From Prevotellaceae bacterium UBA4332 (GTDB taxonomy: Bacteria; Bacteroidota; Bacteroidia; Bacteroidales; Bacteroidaceae), in assembly GCA_002394365.1 (NCBI GenBank), contig DGTQ01000017.1:1-64000 (forward strand): DNA of 64,000 nucleotides, given 5' to 3'. A program made the translations under genes and the position numbers. Below the pieces are notes generated by a model. That model saw nothing but the letters and a program-made list of their open reading frames with translations, was not told the origin of the DNA and searched no databases. Below, in pieces: positions 8,882-19,102 of this stretch. The first letter of the stretch is position 1; each line of letters starts with the position of its first letter.

Positions 8882-8916
8882 GAAAAAACGACACCATGCT
8901 TTGCAGCACGGCGTCG
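8882..8916 (-). terminator. Intrinsic terminator of the lyase/peptide unit
   Basis: On the minus strand a 12-bp stem CGACGCCGTGCT / AGCATGGTGTCG (two G-U pairs) with loop GCAA is followed by six U. It lies 28 bp after the stop of the 50-aa peptide gene. Confidence 0.85.
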
Positions 8917-8943
8917 CTTGATTAACCTAAGCCAGAAAATTCA

Positions 8944-9096
8944 TTACTCCTCATCAGGAAATTCTGTTTCTTCTTCAAATTTGAGGTCGAGAGAACCTGC
9001 CTCTTCATCTTCCGTCATAGATGTTTCGTTCATCAGCGGTTTTTCCAACTTGACAATCTTAATTTCAGGACTTTGCCATTTTTTTAATACCTTCAT
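8944..9096 (-). CDS. 50-aa acidic peptide behind a pectate lyase gene
   Basis: A short frame of 50 codons, 19 bp after the stop of the 1846-aa pectate lyase gene on the same strand and directly before a strong terminator, so it is very probably transcribed with it. It begins MKVLKKWQSPEIKIVKLE and continues to a highly acidic end (many Glu and Asp, final EFPDEE). There is no signal peptide, transmembrane segment or cysteine. The K-K-W-x-x-P-E-[IV] opening resembles leader regions of small Bacteroidota peptides and loosely the YxxPxL leader of lasso-type precursors, but no maturation genes are near. I do not recognise it. It could be a peptide substrate, a regulator or a degraded remnant. The coding call rests on the ATG, position and terminator. 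Confidence 0.6.
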   Translation of the reverse strand: MKVLKKWQSPEIKIVKLEKPLMNETSMTEDEEAGSLDLKFEEETEFPDEE

Positions 9097-9115
9097 AATT
9101 CTATGTCTTTATATT

Positions 9116-12100
9116 TTATTTTACCATGATTTTTTTACCATTTTCTATCCGCACTCCTGACGCTCCAGGACTGACACGCATGCCACCAATATTGTATATA
9201 GCATCATGCACTTCTCCTTTGCTTTGTTTGAGAGAACTGATAGCCGTTGTACCTTCAATATCCTCTCCTATCAACAGTATCTCAATAGCGTCTTGATTCA
9301 TGGTGCTTGAACCATAATCATCGATATCAGTAGAATACATATACCATCTATTCGACTTGATCGTGGTTAACCCTGTATTTCTATGACTAAGGTTACCTGA
9401 TGTTGACATATACCAATAGTTGTTTTCAGGCGTTGCCGTTACAGGTGAATATGTACCAGTGAAAGTGTACATTCTCTTGGTAGTTGAGCAAGTCATAGTA
9501 CCATTAGTGGCTGCATAAACCTTATTATCTACAGCGCTGATTTCGTGTGTTCCTGCAGTCTTCGCACGAATCATGTATGGTTTATTTGGCAGAGTAGAAC
9601 CTGTTTTCTTATTGTAGGAGATAAGATAAGCATCATCATCTGCATTTATCTCTCCATCATTGTTTGTATCTTTAACAGGGCAAATTGCAAATATCTCAGC
9701 AAAGTCAAAAACATCTGCATAGTCCTCTACATTGATTGCAAAAGGAACATAAAGTGCAGCCCATTTATTTGCGTTAGAAAACGTCTTGGTATATGTCACA
9801 CCATCTATGTAGGTTTTATCCTCTGTAGCAGTATAGTCTTGACCATCTACAAGGGTAAGGTCTGTCTTGTCTGATACATTAGCCGTCCAAATAGCGTGGA
9901 AATTTGTAGCAGAGGTTATTGCGTATGTAGATACGTTGACTGCATTGTTGCCACCATCTACGGACCAACCGCCGAAGGTGTAATCGGCACGCTCTGGGTC
10001 GGCAGGAGCTATGGCATGAGCACCGCTCGCAACAGTCTGGGTAGCACCCACCTGTGTGCCGACGCTGTAGAACTTCACTTCATACTCGTCAGCCTCAGTA
10101 GCATCAGGTACGAACTTGGTGCCGTCAACATTATAGGTAGTGTATGGACTATTGAGTACAGCAGCTTTGAGTTCCTCCAAATCCTCTGCTGGTATCGCTG
10201 TGGTGTAGTCATCCCACAGCACTACTTTTCCAGCGCCTGAATACTGCTCGCACACCGCAGGCACGTCCATCACCTTGTCGTGGTTATGTACGAAGTAGCC
10301 GCTCCATGTCTGTGCAGGCAACCATGCGTTGGCGTTTGTGCCACCTGCACTCCACGCATATTCCTCGTCAACCTTAGACTGGTTGAGGTAGGTGAAGTTG
10401 GAGTTGTTGTTTATTATGCGCAGGCAGTTGTCATATACTATGCTGTACTCCTTGTCAAGGTTGATATTGACAGTACCCTCGCCACGCAGGCGAATAGGAG
10501 CCTTGCTGTCCTTGAAGTAGCAGGCGTCAACGTAGCCCACAGAACCAGCACGTAGGTCGTAGCCGTCAGAAGCACCGGTCATGTAGTTGTTCATGTAGTG
10601 CAGATGGCCATAGCGCTGCAGAGGTAGGCGTGAGCCGCTGATGTTCTCAAACATGTTGTGGTGCATGGTGATGGTGCGGTCGTAGTTGTCGCTGTCGCCC
10701 TTACCAAAGAGGCACGCCTTGTAGTGGTCGTGGAAGTGGTTATATGAAAGAGTTATCCACTGCACGTTGTTCTTTATGTCAACCAGTCCGTCGTAGCGGT
10801 CCACGTTGGCAGCATTGCCGTTGAAGAACTCGCAGTGGTCTATCCAGATGTGTGAGCCGCTATCGGTAGAAGCCGATGTAGCATCCGCCTGTATGCCTAT
10901 GCAGTCAGGGTCGCCCACCTCTGTCTGCACACCGTCGCGCATAGCCACAATCTTGTTCTCGCCAGCCTTCAAGACAGGCACGCCGTTCATGGTGAAGCGG
11001 CAGTTGCGTATTATCACGTTGTGGGCACACTGCAAGATAAGCGAGATGCGAGATATGAGCGGAGCCTTGCCGCTGGCGTCAGCTAAACCTATCAACGTCT
11101 TGTTGCTCTGCACCATGATGCGCTCGCCGTAGGTGGTAGCAACACCCTCAGAGCCGTCCTGACTGTCACACAGACGTCCTGTCGACAAATCATCCACATA
11201 AGCCGTCACGCCAGTGGTTATGTCGTGGTCAACGAGGATAACGTATGGGTCGTTTGACTGCAAGTAAGCCTGCAACTCGGTGAAATTAGTAGCCTTAACC
11301 ACCTTGCCGCCTGCACCACCAGTGGTGCCGTCTGCGTGGTAGTGAGCAGTGCCAGCCTCGCCCTCGTAGGCAGCGAAGCCGTCAACGTCCCATGACCTGC
11401 CAGAGGTATCACTCTGCTTGGTGAAGTTTGCAGTCAGGGTAATGTCGCTATTCACGGTAACGGTATGTGGATTCTCCACTGAGCTGTCGCTCCAGCCAGA
11501 GAATGTATAGCCTGATGCTGCAGTAGCAGTAAACACTACCTCAGAACCAGCCACCACTGTGCCAGAAGGCGAAACAGTAGCCGAACCGCCTGTGCCTGCA
11601 CTTACGCTGACGCTGTATGTGGTAACCACTACAGGTGCAGCCACAGTATAGTTAATGGTGTAAACCTTCTGCGTGCCGTCCTCAGCCGTAACGGTTACGG
11701 TTGTCGTTGCAGCATTATTGCTTATAGAGCCATAATTAACAGAGGCAGAAGCCTTACTGTCCGTACATGTAGCAACAACGGCTGGCACTGCCGTAGTACC
11801 CTCTGCAAGTTCTATGTTATATACAAGAGTATTAGCCGAGAATCCCGCTACTGTCGTGCCGCCACTCTTCAGGTCAGAGAGAGTGCATATGCTGCTCTTG
11901 GGGGTTGAGCCACCACGAGTTATTTCAAGTGAGGTTATAGTAGTACCTGTACCATCATAACGATAGAGGTAGAGTTCTGAAGCATCAGCAGCAAGAGACA
12001 ACGTACCTGAAGCCTGAGTACTAATATTCTTATTAGATGTAGAAGAAGCAACCACCACACTCTCATTTGTATTACGCATAGCTGAAGTGCAGATATAAAG

Positions 12101-14656
12101 ACCAACCGTCTTACCATCGCTCCCCACCTTGCCCGTCAATGTAACGACATCACCATTCTTAAATGTATAACCACTCTTAGGAGTAATCTTTACCCAAGCA
12201 GCATTATCATTCTTTGAGAGGACAAATGAGGTGGTTCCTGTCAAAGTCACCATGTTCAATGTCTGGGAATTATTCTCGTATGTGGCTGTAGAAGCAGTTG
12301 TGGTGCCCACCGCATCATTGAAAGAATAGACTGTAGTGCTCTCACTTACAGGCTCTGCCACGGTGAAGTTGACGGTATATGTCTTGCTTGAACCGTCCTC
12401 AGCCGTTACCACGACGGTGGTGGAACCTGGAAGTGCCGGAGCTACATTCACCACTGCCGTAGCGTGTTCCTCGTTGACAGTATAGGTGACCGTAGGAACT
12501 ACAGTAGTGCCAGAAGCAAGTTCCACGTCATACGTAGTAGTGGCAGAAGAGAACCCTGTAACGGTAGTGCCGCCCACCTTGAGGTCAGACAGCGTAGCAT
12601 CATTGCTCTTCGTGGCTGGGGTAACCTCAGAGGCTGGAGTTATCTCGAAATAATAGTAGTGAACATTGCCACTGGTATTGATAGTGACCGTGCTACCCTG
12701 GCTGACATTAAGTCCAGAGATAGTGACGCGATATACAGTCTGGTTGTTCTCCACCGTTCCTTCTGTCATGTAATCCCCATCGCCAAGAGCCACACCATTG
12801 ACGCTCACACCTGTGACTGTGCGTTCAGATGAGCCTGTAGAGCGAGCTGCCAGAACGATCTGAGAAGCAGAAGTGCTAACAAGACCAAGAGTAATAGATG
12901 TGGCATCAGAACTACGATAGACCTTGCCTGTCTGAGCAGAGAGCGGAGACTTGTCAGAGCCGTCACTTACCTCAGTAGAACCGGAGAACTTTATGCTCGT
13001 AGTACATGTGCTGTTTGTAAACGTCCCGTTAGCCACAACGCTTGCGCCATTAGCCTCAAGCACTGTGGCATTGGCAGCACGTGTAAGCGTTATGGTGTAT
13101 TGCTGCGTGGTTCTTCCGTCCTTCGCAGTAATGGTGACGGTTTTACCAGCAGTAGCACCAGCTGCACCATCAAGTGTCATATTGAAACTTGTGCCTGCGT
13201 TGCTCGTAGCATTAGCCGACAGGGTAAGCACAACTGGTATGGTAGTGCCTGCTGTATAAGGTATGGTAGCCTTGACAGTCGTTCCGCTGATGGTGGCAGC
13301 AACACCATTGATGGTAGCTGCCGTAACATCACAGGCAGTAGTAGAAGCGAAGTTTGCCTTCAACGCTGTATTCTCCGTAATCGTAGCAACGTAAGGGTTA
13401 GCAGTGCTTACAGCCGTACCTGCATTGTTTGTCCAGTTTACGAACTCGTAACCAGAGGAAGGAGTGGCAGTGAATGTTACGCTTGCGCCACTCTCTACAC
13501 TTGATGCTGAAGCAGAAGCTATACCACCAGTGCCAGCAGAAACAGAAACAGTCTTAGTGGTAGAAGGAGTAGAACCGCCACCTCCAATAGAGCCGTCGCC
13601 CTCGGTTATTACACCTGCCGTAGTAACATTCAGCGTTGCACCAGCACCGTATGTAGCATTGGTTACGTTTGAATAAGCTACAGATGGAGAGAGCACATCA
13701 TAAGAGTATGATATGCTTGCTATCTTTGAAGCATTTGCATCAGTCAGCGTAGCACCCTTTGCACTATAGCAGTTGTTATACATAGCCGCATTGGTGCCGC
13801 CATAACTCTTGAAAATCTTGTCGGCAGAGAGACTACCAAAGTAGCAACCATCAAAACGCACGCGAGCATTCTCAGGACCTACATAGTAGTTAGCAACAGA
13901 CGAAGTCCATACGCAGTTGAGCATGTGGAGGTCGGCATTACGCACACGCGGCATACGCTCACGGCAACCCTCGTCCCACCAGCAGTAAGCCCATGTTATG
14001 GTGTAGGCACCGTCACTCGGTTTTTGCGAGCTGCTAGAACCGATAAGGTTAGTAAAGCGGTGGTCGGCTGCGCCACCTGAACCACCAGCTTTAGGAGACT
14101 TTAGATAGTGGAAGCGGCACCATGAAACCGTTATATTATCCGTATTGCCCTTGTTGTCGAAGTTACCGTCACAACCATCCTGAAAGTCGCAGTGATCCAC
14201 CCACACGTTGGTTGCGCCATCAAAGCAGAGGTTATCCCATCCATCACAGTCGTATGCGCCAGGACCTTCAAAGGTGAGGTTACGTATGATAACGTTGTTT
14301 GAACCCTTACTAAAATAAAGGATACCAGAGGTGCTTGTCGTTTGCTCATTAGAATAGAGTTTCACATCAGGCAGGGCAAGGATTGTCTTGTTTTTAACCA
14401 CTGCACTGAAATGGTTAGTAAACTCAATATCCTGAGTAATGATAATCACTGCGGAGCCACTGCTGGTTAATGCTGTCTGTAACGCAGACAGTGAATTAAC
14501 CAAAGTAGGCGTAGCATTGCCACCACCAGTAACGGTGCCGCACTGACCAAAAGGACTTGCCTGATAACCCTGCGCGCCTGCCATAGCCGTCAAAGAGTAA
14601 ATTGACAACGCAACGAGGCAGAAAATATTCAGTATGTTATTCTTAAAAGATTTCAT
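9116..14656 (-). CDS. Giant secreted protein with two PL1 pectate lyase domains
   Basis: 1846 aa with signal peptide (about 1-28). First PL1 domain about 28-330, with IIRNLTFEG, WVDHCDFQDG and arginine motif RMPRVR (about 231-236). Then Ig-like, cadherin-like and InlB-B-like modules (VSVSAGTGG about 370 and again about 1015). A second PL1 domain spans about 1085-1430 with IIRNCRFTMNG, HIWIDHCEFF and RLPLQR (about 1345). An InlB-like WSVDGG segment (about 1565) and a module of about 220 residues (about 1595-1810, with DTNNDGEINADDD) precede a short tail ending GVRIENGKKIMVK, like type IX secretion tails. Both lyase domains keep the RxPxxR motif, so both may be active. Only 29 bp separate it from the upstream lyase gene, so they are probably co-transcribed. 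Confidence 0.9.
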   Translation of the reverse strand: MKSFKNNILNIFCLVALSIYSLTAMAGAQGYQASPFGQCGTVTGGGNATPTLVNSLSALQTALTSSGSAVIIITQDIEFTNHFSAVVKNKTILALPDVKLYSNEQTTSTSGILYFSKGSNNVIIRNLTFEGPGAYDCDGWDNLCFDGATNVWVDHCDFQDGCDGNFDNKGNTDNITVSWCRFHYLKSPKAGGSGGAADHRFTNLIGSSSSQKPSDGAYTITWAYCWWDEGCRERMPRVRNADLHMLNCVWTSSVANYYVGPENARVRFDGCYFGSLSADKIFKSYGGTNAAMYNNCYSAKGATLTDANASKIASISYSYDVLSPSVAYSNVTNATYGAGATLNVTTAGVITEGDGSIGGGGSTPSTTKTVSVSAGTGGIASASASSVESGASVTFTATPSSGYEFVNWTNNAGTAVSTANPYVATITENTALKANFASTTACDVTAATINGVAATISGTTVKATIPYTAGTTIPVVLTLSANATSNAGTSFNMTLDGAAGATAGKTVTITAKDGRTTQQYTITLTRAANATVLEANGASVVANGTFTNSTCTTSIKFSGSTEVSDGSDKSPLSAQTGKVYRSSDATSITLGLVSTSASQIVLAARSTGSSERTVTGVSVNGVALGDGDYMTEGTVENNQTVYRVTISGLNVSQGSTVTINTSGNVHYYYFEITPASEVTPATKSNDATLSDLKVGGTTVTGFSSATTTYDVELASGTTVVPTVTYTVNEEHATAVVNVAPALPGSTTVVVTAEDGSSKTYTVNFTVAEPVSESTTVYSFNDAVGTTTASTATYENNSQTLNMVTLTGTTSFVLSKNDNAAWVKITPKSGYTFKNGDVVTLTGKVGSDGKTVGLYICTSAMRNTNESVVVASSTSNKNISTQASGTLSLAADASELYLYRYDGTGTTITSLEITRGGSTPKSSICTLSDLKSGGTTVAGFSANTLVYNIELAEGTTAVPAVVATCTDSKASASVNYGSISNNAATTTVTVTAEDGTQKVYTINYTVAAPVVVTTYSVSVSAGTGGSATVSPSGTVVAGSEVVFTATAASGYTFSGWSDSSVENPHTVTVNSDITLTANFTKQSDTSGRSWDVDGFAAYEGEAGTAHYHADGTTGGAGGKVVKATNFTELQAYLQSNDPYVILVDHDITTGVTAYVDDLSTGRLCDSQDGSEGVATTYGERIMVQSNKTLIGLADASGKAPLISRISLILQCAHNVIIRNCRFTMNGVPVLKAGENKIVAMRDGVQTEVGDPDCIGIQADATSASTDSGSHIWIDHCEFFNGNAANVDRYDGLVDIKNNVQWITLSYNHFHDHYKACLFGKGDSDNYDRTITMHHNMFENISGSRLPLQRYGHLHYMNNYMTGASDGYDLRAGSVGYVDACYFKDSKAPIRLRGEGTVNINLDKEYSIVYDNCLRIINNNSNFTYLNQSKVDEEYAWSAGGTNANAWLPAQTWSGYFVHNHDKVMDVPAVCEQYSGAGKVVLWDDYTTAIPAEDLEELKAAVLNSPYTTYNVDGTKFVPDATEADEYEVKFYSVGTQVGATQTVASGAHAIAPADPERADYTFGGWSVDGGNNAVNVSTYAITSATNFHAIWTANVSDKTDLTLVDGQDYTATEDKTYIDGVTYTKTFSNANKWAALYVPFAINVEDYADVFDFAEIFAICPVKDTNNDGEINADDDAYLISYNKKTGSTLPNKPYMIRAKTAGTHEISAVDNKVYAATNGTMTCSTTKRMYTFTGTYSPVTATPENNYWYMSTSGNLSHRNTGLTTIKSNRWYMYSTDIDDYGSSTMNQDAIEILLIGEDIEGTTAISSLKQSKGEVHDAIYNIGGMRVSPGASGVRIENGKKIMVK

Positions 14657-14685
14657 CTTTGTATTATATTATAGTTAGCCTTTAG

Positions 14686-17600
14686 TTACTTGATTACTTT
14701 TACACCATTCCTTATATATATTCCCTTTGTAGCAGAAGAAATGCTTATCTTCTGACCATTAAGGTTATACATAACATTATCATTCTGATTATTGCTTTGC
14801 TTTATAAGATTGATAGCCGTAGCATTGTCAATGTCCTCACCAACCACAAGTATTTCAATAGCATTTTGATTCTGACTGCCAGCTGTAGAACTATATCCGT
14901 CTAAATCTGTTGATGACATGTGCCACCTATTTGACTTGATTGTAGTTGACCCTGTAACTCTGTGACTAAGATTACCACTGGTTGACATATACCAATAAGC
15001 ATTTTCTGTATTTGCAACTACAGAAGTATAAGTGCCTGTGAACGTGTATCTATTCTTTGTCGTGGAGCACGTTATCGTTCCGTTTGTTGCAGCATAAATT
15101 TTGTTGTCAACAGCCTTGACTTGATAGGTTCCAACTGTTTTCGGACGTATCATATATGGCTTATTTGGTAGTGTTAAACCAGTCTTCTTATTATAGGAAA
15201 TAAGATAAGCATCATCATCAGCATTTATCTCACCATCACTGTTCGTATCTTTTACTGGACACACTGCATATATCTCTGCAATATCAAATTGATCCGAGTA
15301 CTCCTCAACATTAATAGAAAAAGGAACATACAATGCTGCCCATTTATTCGCATTGGTAAATGTTTTAGTAAATGTCACACCATCAGCATATGTTCTATCC
15401 TCTGTAGCGGTGTAATCTTCTCCATCTACAAGGGTTAATTCATCTATTACAAGAGTAGAAGCAGCACGAGTAATGGTGAAATCTGTGAAAAAAACCGTAT
15501 TGCCTACAGAACGATAGATGTAGAATGTGGTCTGACCGCAGATACCGTCGCCCTCAGTTACCGTGTAAGTAGGCAGTGATGTCCATGCTACATCATCTGC
15601 AGATGCGACAGAAGACAGAATCATTCTTGGCGTAGGAGCACTGTTAGGACGAGACGATGCTGCACTCAGCCACAGTCCCTGCTCAGCATCCGTTCTCGTA
15701 TATGCGATAGCATTTATCTGGTCACCATCCTGCAGAGCCTGATTAAGCACCACTTTGAAGAAAGTATTGTTATTAGTGATACTGAAAGCAACCTTACTTG
15801 GTGTGCCATTTGCCTTTATCATATTCTTTGCATCCGTCTGCTGACTTGTTGCATACATACTGCCACCACTTATAGTTGCATTGTCTGACGTAATCTGCAA
15901 GTCAGTAGAGCCTGCCGGCACACTCAGTGCAGCCGTAGCAACGGCAGAAAACAACGTTTCGTCATCACCACTTGGTGTAGCATTAGCCACAAACTGTGCA
16001 GTCAACGCAACATCGCCAGTTACTGTTATAGTATGTGGATTCTCGGTAGAATTGTCGCTCCACTTAGAGAAGACATAGCCAGAGTTTGGTGTAGCTGTGA
16101 AGGTAACAGATGTACCTTCAGCTACTGAGCCTGAAGGGGATACTGAGGCAGAACCGCCTGCTCCTGCTGATGCCGACACATTATAAAAGGCGGAAGCTAC
16201 GGTGAAGTTGATGTAGTACTTGCTTGAAGTACCGTCCTCTGCCTCTACGTCGATGATAGCCTGACCTGCAGGGTGACAGTTCTCTGTATCAACATATGCT
16301 TTAGCCTTGGCATCATTAGGTGTGGCTGTGATTGCAGGTACTGATGTTGTACCTGCTGCCAACTCTACCGAATAAGTGAGAGTAGAAGATGAGAAGGCTG
16401 GAGCGAGAGTGTAACCTGCAACAGAAAGGGCGCTGAGAGTTGCGTCGCTTGACTGTGTTGGTGTAGGATCTGGCTCCGATGTTACATCGGCAAAGTCAAG
16501 GAAACACATCTTGATAGCTCCACTTTTGGTAAGGGTATGTGTACCTGCTGCTACATCAACAGAAACCGTGTTGCCTGTGCCTGTTACGGTAGTGCCATCA
16601 ATCTTGAAACTTACTGTCTGACTTGCATCAGCTACAAAGGTCATTGTGAATGCCTTGGTAGTGGTGAAGCTGATACTGGTAGATGACTCCATCTTGATAC
16701 TCAGTGAACTGTTGGTAACACCTCCAAAAGTGGCATTGCATGATGTAGAGGTGTTGTAGGTGCCGCTGAGGTAACTCTTATAATTATCCGAGCCATCACC
16801 GACGTTGATTGTCATAGCATTTGAAATACTCGAGCCGTCAGCCACCGGTTCAGCTGCCACAGAGAACTGTACTTCATACAATTTTATAGTGGTTCCATTT
16901 TCTGCAGTCACCTTGACAGTTGCCTTGCCTGTAGTGGAGGTCGCCTGAGTAATGGTAACAGTAGCATTGGAATTGTTTGCCGTAGCTGATACTGTAGGAG
17001 CACTCTCCGTACCGTACTTCAAGGTTACAGCGTAATAGGTTGTATTAGAAGAGAAAGAGAGAGAGTAGCCACTGACGTTAAGGCTCTTCAGTGTAGCATC
17101 GTCGGATGTTGTCGGGGTGGGTTCTTCTTCGCCACCACCGCCTTCCACAGCAGAGTCGGTTATGACACCATCCTTGAAATACATTGAGTTGGTAACCGGA
17201 GTATAATATGACGTGCTCTTATAGCCTGCTACATCACTCTTTAGGGATGTTATAACGCCATAGTCGGAGTCATCGGCACTAGTGAAAGTATATTGATATG
17301 TACCATGCTGCATACGACCTGCACCGTATGCGCCCTTAACCACTGAAGGTACGTCAGAGGCATTGTCGGCTGCGTATGAGTACATCAGAGAGGAATTTGT
17401 ATCGAAGTTGTCATATCCATCACTGAGCTGGGCAGCCTTTGAGGTCACTATCACTGCATCGTATGATGAAGCTATCTCTGTTACCGCACTTTCCTCTGAT
17501 GCTCCTGCACATGAAGCACTGGCTATAAAGCTTGAGGCACCTGTGATATAGTTGCCGTAAGCCTTTATGTATCCTGTCGTTTCACCCGAGAAGGTGCCGT

Positions 17601-18825
17601 CACCTTTTGCATCCGTACCCTCAAGCGAACGCATCATAGGATTCTTAGTGCCACGGAAGTAGTTGCTTTCTACGAAACAGCTGGCACCGGTTGTTACGCC
17701 TACACCGTACTTAGACACGCCGTCGAAGTAATTGTTATATACATGGACGGACATGGTACGGATGCGTGGGTGGCGGGAGTCGGAGTGGTCGAACCAGTTG
17801 TGGTGGTAGGTGATGTAGTTTGGTCCGCTCTCGCTCTTCATGCCGCAGAGGCTGGACTTGCCTGAGTCCCAGAAATGGTTGTATGAAATGGTAATATACT
17901 GTGAGTCGCCCTTGAGGTCGATAGTACCATCACCCTTCACCTGGTCTTTGTCTGAACCAGCGTTGCCATAAAAGAGGTCGAGGTTGTGAACCCAGATATG
18001 GGAGTTGTTAGAATCAAGAGACACACAATCGTCAAGACAGTTCATAATGGCGAAATTGCGCATCTCGAGGTTCTGCATGTTCCTGACAAGGAAACCGAAA
18101 CCATGTATCACGGCATCGTTACCCACACCCTCAAAGGTAATAGGGCAATTTGCATAACCTGAAGCACCTTTTATCTGTATGCCCTCAGCACTTGAACTGA
18201 ACATATCCATATCGTCGTATGACAACGTGCCCAGTACGCGAATATCCAGCGGAGTCGTTGACCAGCCATTGGAATATGCCTTTGTCCAGGCGTTGATGAT
18301 GGTCTGCAGACCTGTATAGATGGTGGTTTTGTTGGATGCTGAAGGCACGGTCATGGTGATGGTCTTGGCATTGCTCTTGGTGATGTAGAGAATATTGGCG
18401 CCACTCTTCAGTGTACCGTCATCCTTGTAAGCACCCACCTTGTTGGCATTGTTAAAATGGGCAAAGCCACCACGGTTATGTGCCTTAACTGTCAAAGCAC
18501 CTGTAACAACATTTGCCGTTTCAGTACCACTTGCATTGACTGACGCCACCTTTACATAGTAGGTGCCAGCAGAAAGACCCAATACATCGGCACGCCCCTT
18601 GCTGGAGCCGTACTTGCGCACGAGCTGGTCGTCAATCTTGGTCCAGGGACCAGAGCCTGACGTGGAGTAATAAACGTTGTAGTAAGCTGAGCCGTCTGGA
18701 GTAAATTCAACATAAGCTGACTCAAACCATCCTCCAGACGAAGTAATGGTTGCCGCTGCATGAGCGAAGGAGCTCACCATAATCAGGAGCACAAGAAGAA
18801 CTCCTAAAAGGCAAAATCTTTTCAT
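14686..18825 (-). CDS. Multidomain PL1 pectate lyase (1379 aa)
   Basis: Signal peptide about 1-23. An FN3-like N-terminal domain (about 24-115: GGWFESAYVEF, YYNVYYSTS) is followed by a PL1 beta-helix (about 115-480) with HIWVHNLDLFYG, YITYHHNWFDHSDSRHPRIR (RxPxxR at about 352) and VHVYNNYFDG. Cadherin-like beta-sandwich modules (SDDATLKSLNVSGY about 575; SDATLSALSVAGY about 795), an InlB-B-like module (about 888), a carbohydrate-module-like region and the same 220-residue C-terminal module as the 1846-aa protein (about 1128-1345) follow. The tail KGIYIRNGVKVIK suggests type IX secretion. The N-terminal half is paralogous to the 1068-aa neighbour, with a nearly identical DNA tract over the active site. 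Confidence 0.9.
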   Translation of the reverse strand: MKRFCLLGVLLVLLIMVSSFAHAAATITSSGGWFESAYVEFTPDGSAYYNVYYSTSGSGPWTKIDDQLVRKYGSSKGRADVLGLSAGTYYVKVASVNASGTETANVVTGALTVKAHNRGGFAHFNNANKVGAYKDDGTLKSGANILYITKSNAKTITMTVPSASNKTTIYTGLQTIINAWTKAYSNGWSTTPLDIRVLGTLSYDDMDMFSSSAEGIQIKGASGYANCPITFEGVGNDAVIHGFGFLVRNMQNLEMRNFAIMNCLDDCVSLDSNNSHIWVHNLDLFYGNAGSDKDQVKGDGTIDLKGDSQYITISYNHFWDSGKSSLCGMKSESGPNYITYHHNWFDHSDSRHPRIRTMSVHVYNNYFDGVSKYGVGVTTGASCFVESNYFRGTKNPMMRSLEGTDAKGDGTFSGETTGYIKAYGNYITGASSFIASASCAGASEESAVTEIASSYDAVIVTSKAAQLSDGYDNFDTNSSLMYSYAADNASDVPSVVKGAYGAGRMQHGTYQYTFTSADDSDYGVITSLKSDVAGYKSTSYYTPVTNSMYFKDGVITDSAVEGGGGEEEPTPTTSDDATLKSLNVSGYSLSFSSNTTYYAVTLKYGTESAPTVSATANNSNATVTITQATSTTGKATVKVTAENGTTIKLYEVQFSVAAEPVADGSSISNAMTINVGDGSDNYKSYLSGTYNTSTSCNATFGGVTNSSLSIKMESSTSISFTTTKAFTMTFVADASQTVSFKIDGTTVTGTGNTVSVDVAAGTHTLTKSGAIKMCFLDFADVTSEPDPTPTQSSDATLSALSVAGYTLAPAFSSSTLTYSVELAAGTTSVPAITATPNDAKAKAYVDTENCHPAGQAIIDVEAEDGTSSKYYINFTVASAFYNVSASAGAGGSASVSPSGSVAEGTSVTFTATPNSGYVFSKWSDNSTENPHTITVTGDVALTAQFVANATPSGDDETLFSAVATAALSVPAGSTDLQITSDNATISGGSMYATSQQTDAKNMIKANGTPSKVAFSITNNNTFFKVVLNQALQDGDQINAIAYTRTDAEQGLWLSAASSRPNSAPTPRMILSSVASADDVAWTSLPTYTVTEGDGICGQTTFYIYRSVGNTVFFTDFTITRAASTLVIDELTLVDGEDYTATEDRTYADGVTFTKTFTNANKWAALYVPFSINVEEYSDQFDIAEIYAVCPVKDTNSDGEINADDDAYLISYNKKTGLTLPNKPYMIRPKTVGTYQVKAVDNKIYAATNGTITCSTTKNRYTFTGTYTSVVANTENAYWYMSTSGNLSHRVTGSTTIKSNRWHMSSTDLDGYSSTAGSQNQNAIEILVVGEDIDNATAINLIKQSNNQNDNVMYNLNGQKISISSATKGIYIRNGVKVIK

Positions 18826-18864
18826 AAATGATTTTTGTATAGATAGTTAGTTATATTCTATGCG

Positions 18865-18872
18865 CAAAGTTA
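18865..18872 (-). promoter_or_regulatory. -7 box for the 1379-aa lyase gene
   Basis: TAACTTTG on the minus strand, 39 bp before the start codon. No good -33 TTTG is visible; a TTTATTCG stretch lies at the expected place. Confidence 0.45.
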
Positions 18873-18939
18873 CGAAAAAAAATGAAGAATGACGAATAAA
18901 GAATGGGGAATTTCGGGCTGTTTTTACGAATAATTAACG

Positions 18940-18980
18940 AAGGAGCCTCACTCCCGTAAATGTGTGGGGTGAGGCTCCTT
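18940..18980. terminator. Terminator between two pectate lyase genes
   Basis: A 15-16-bp stem AAGGAGCCTCACTCCC / GGGGTGAGGCTCCTT with a loop of about 10 nt lies 120 bp after the stop of the 1068-aa lyase gene. The T-rich side (CTTTTATTTG) is better for the plus strand. It separates that gene from the 1379-aa gene. Confidence 0.65.
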
Positions 18981-19102
18981 CTTTTATTTGGACTAAAGTT
19001 GTTTGGATTAAGGACTATTTGGATTAAGGATTAAAGCTCCTGACCCGCAGCGCTAAGCTTCGCTTTTCACTGCTTACGCTCGGAAGTAATTAAGCAAGCT
19101 TA

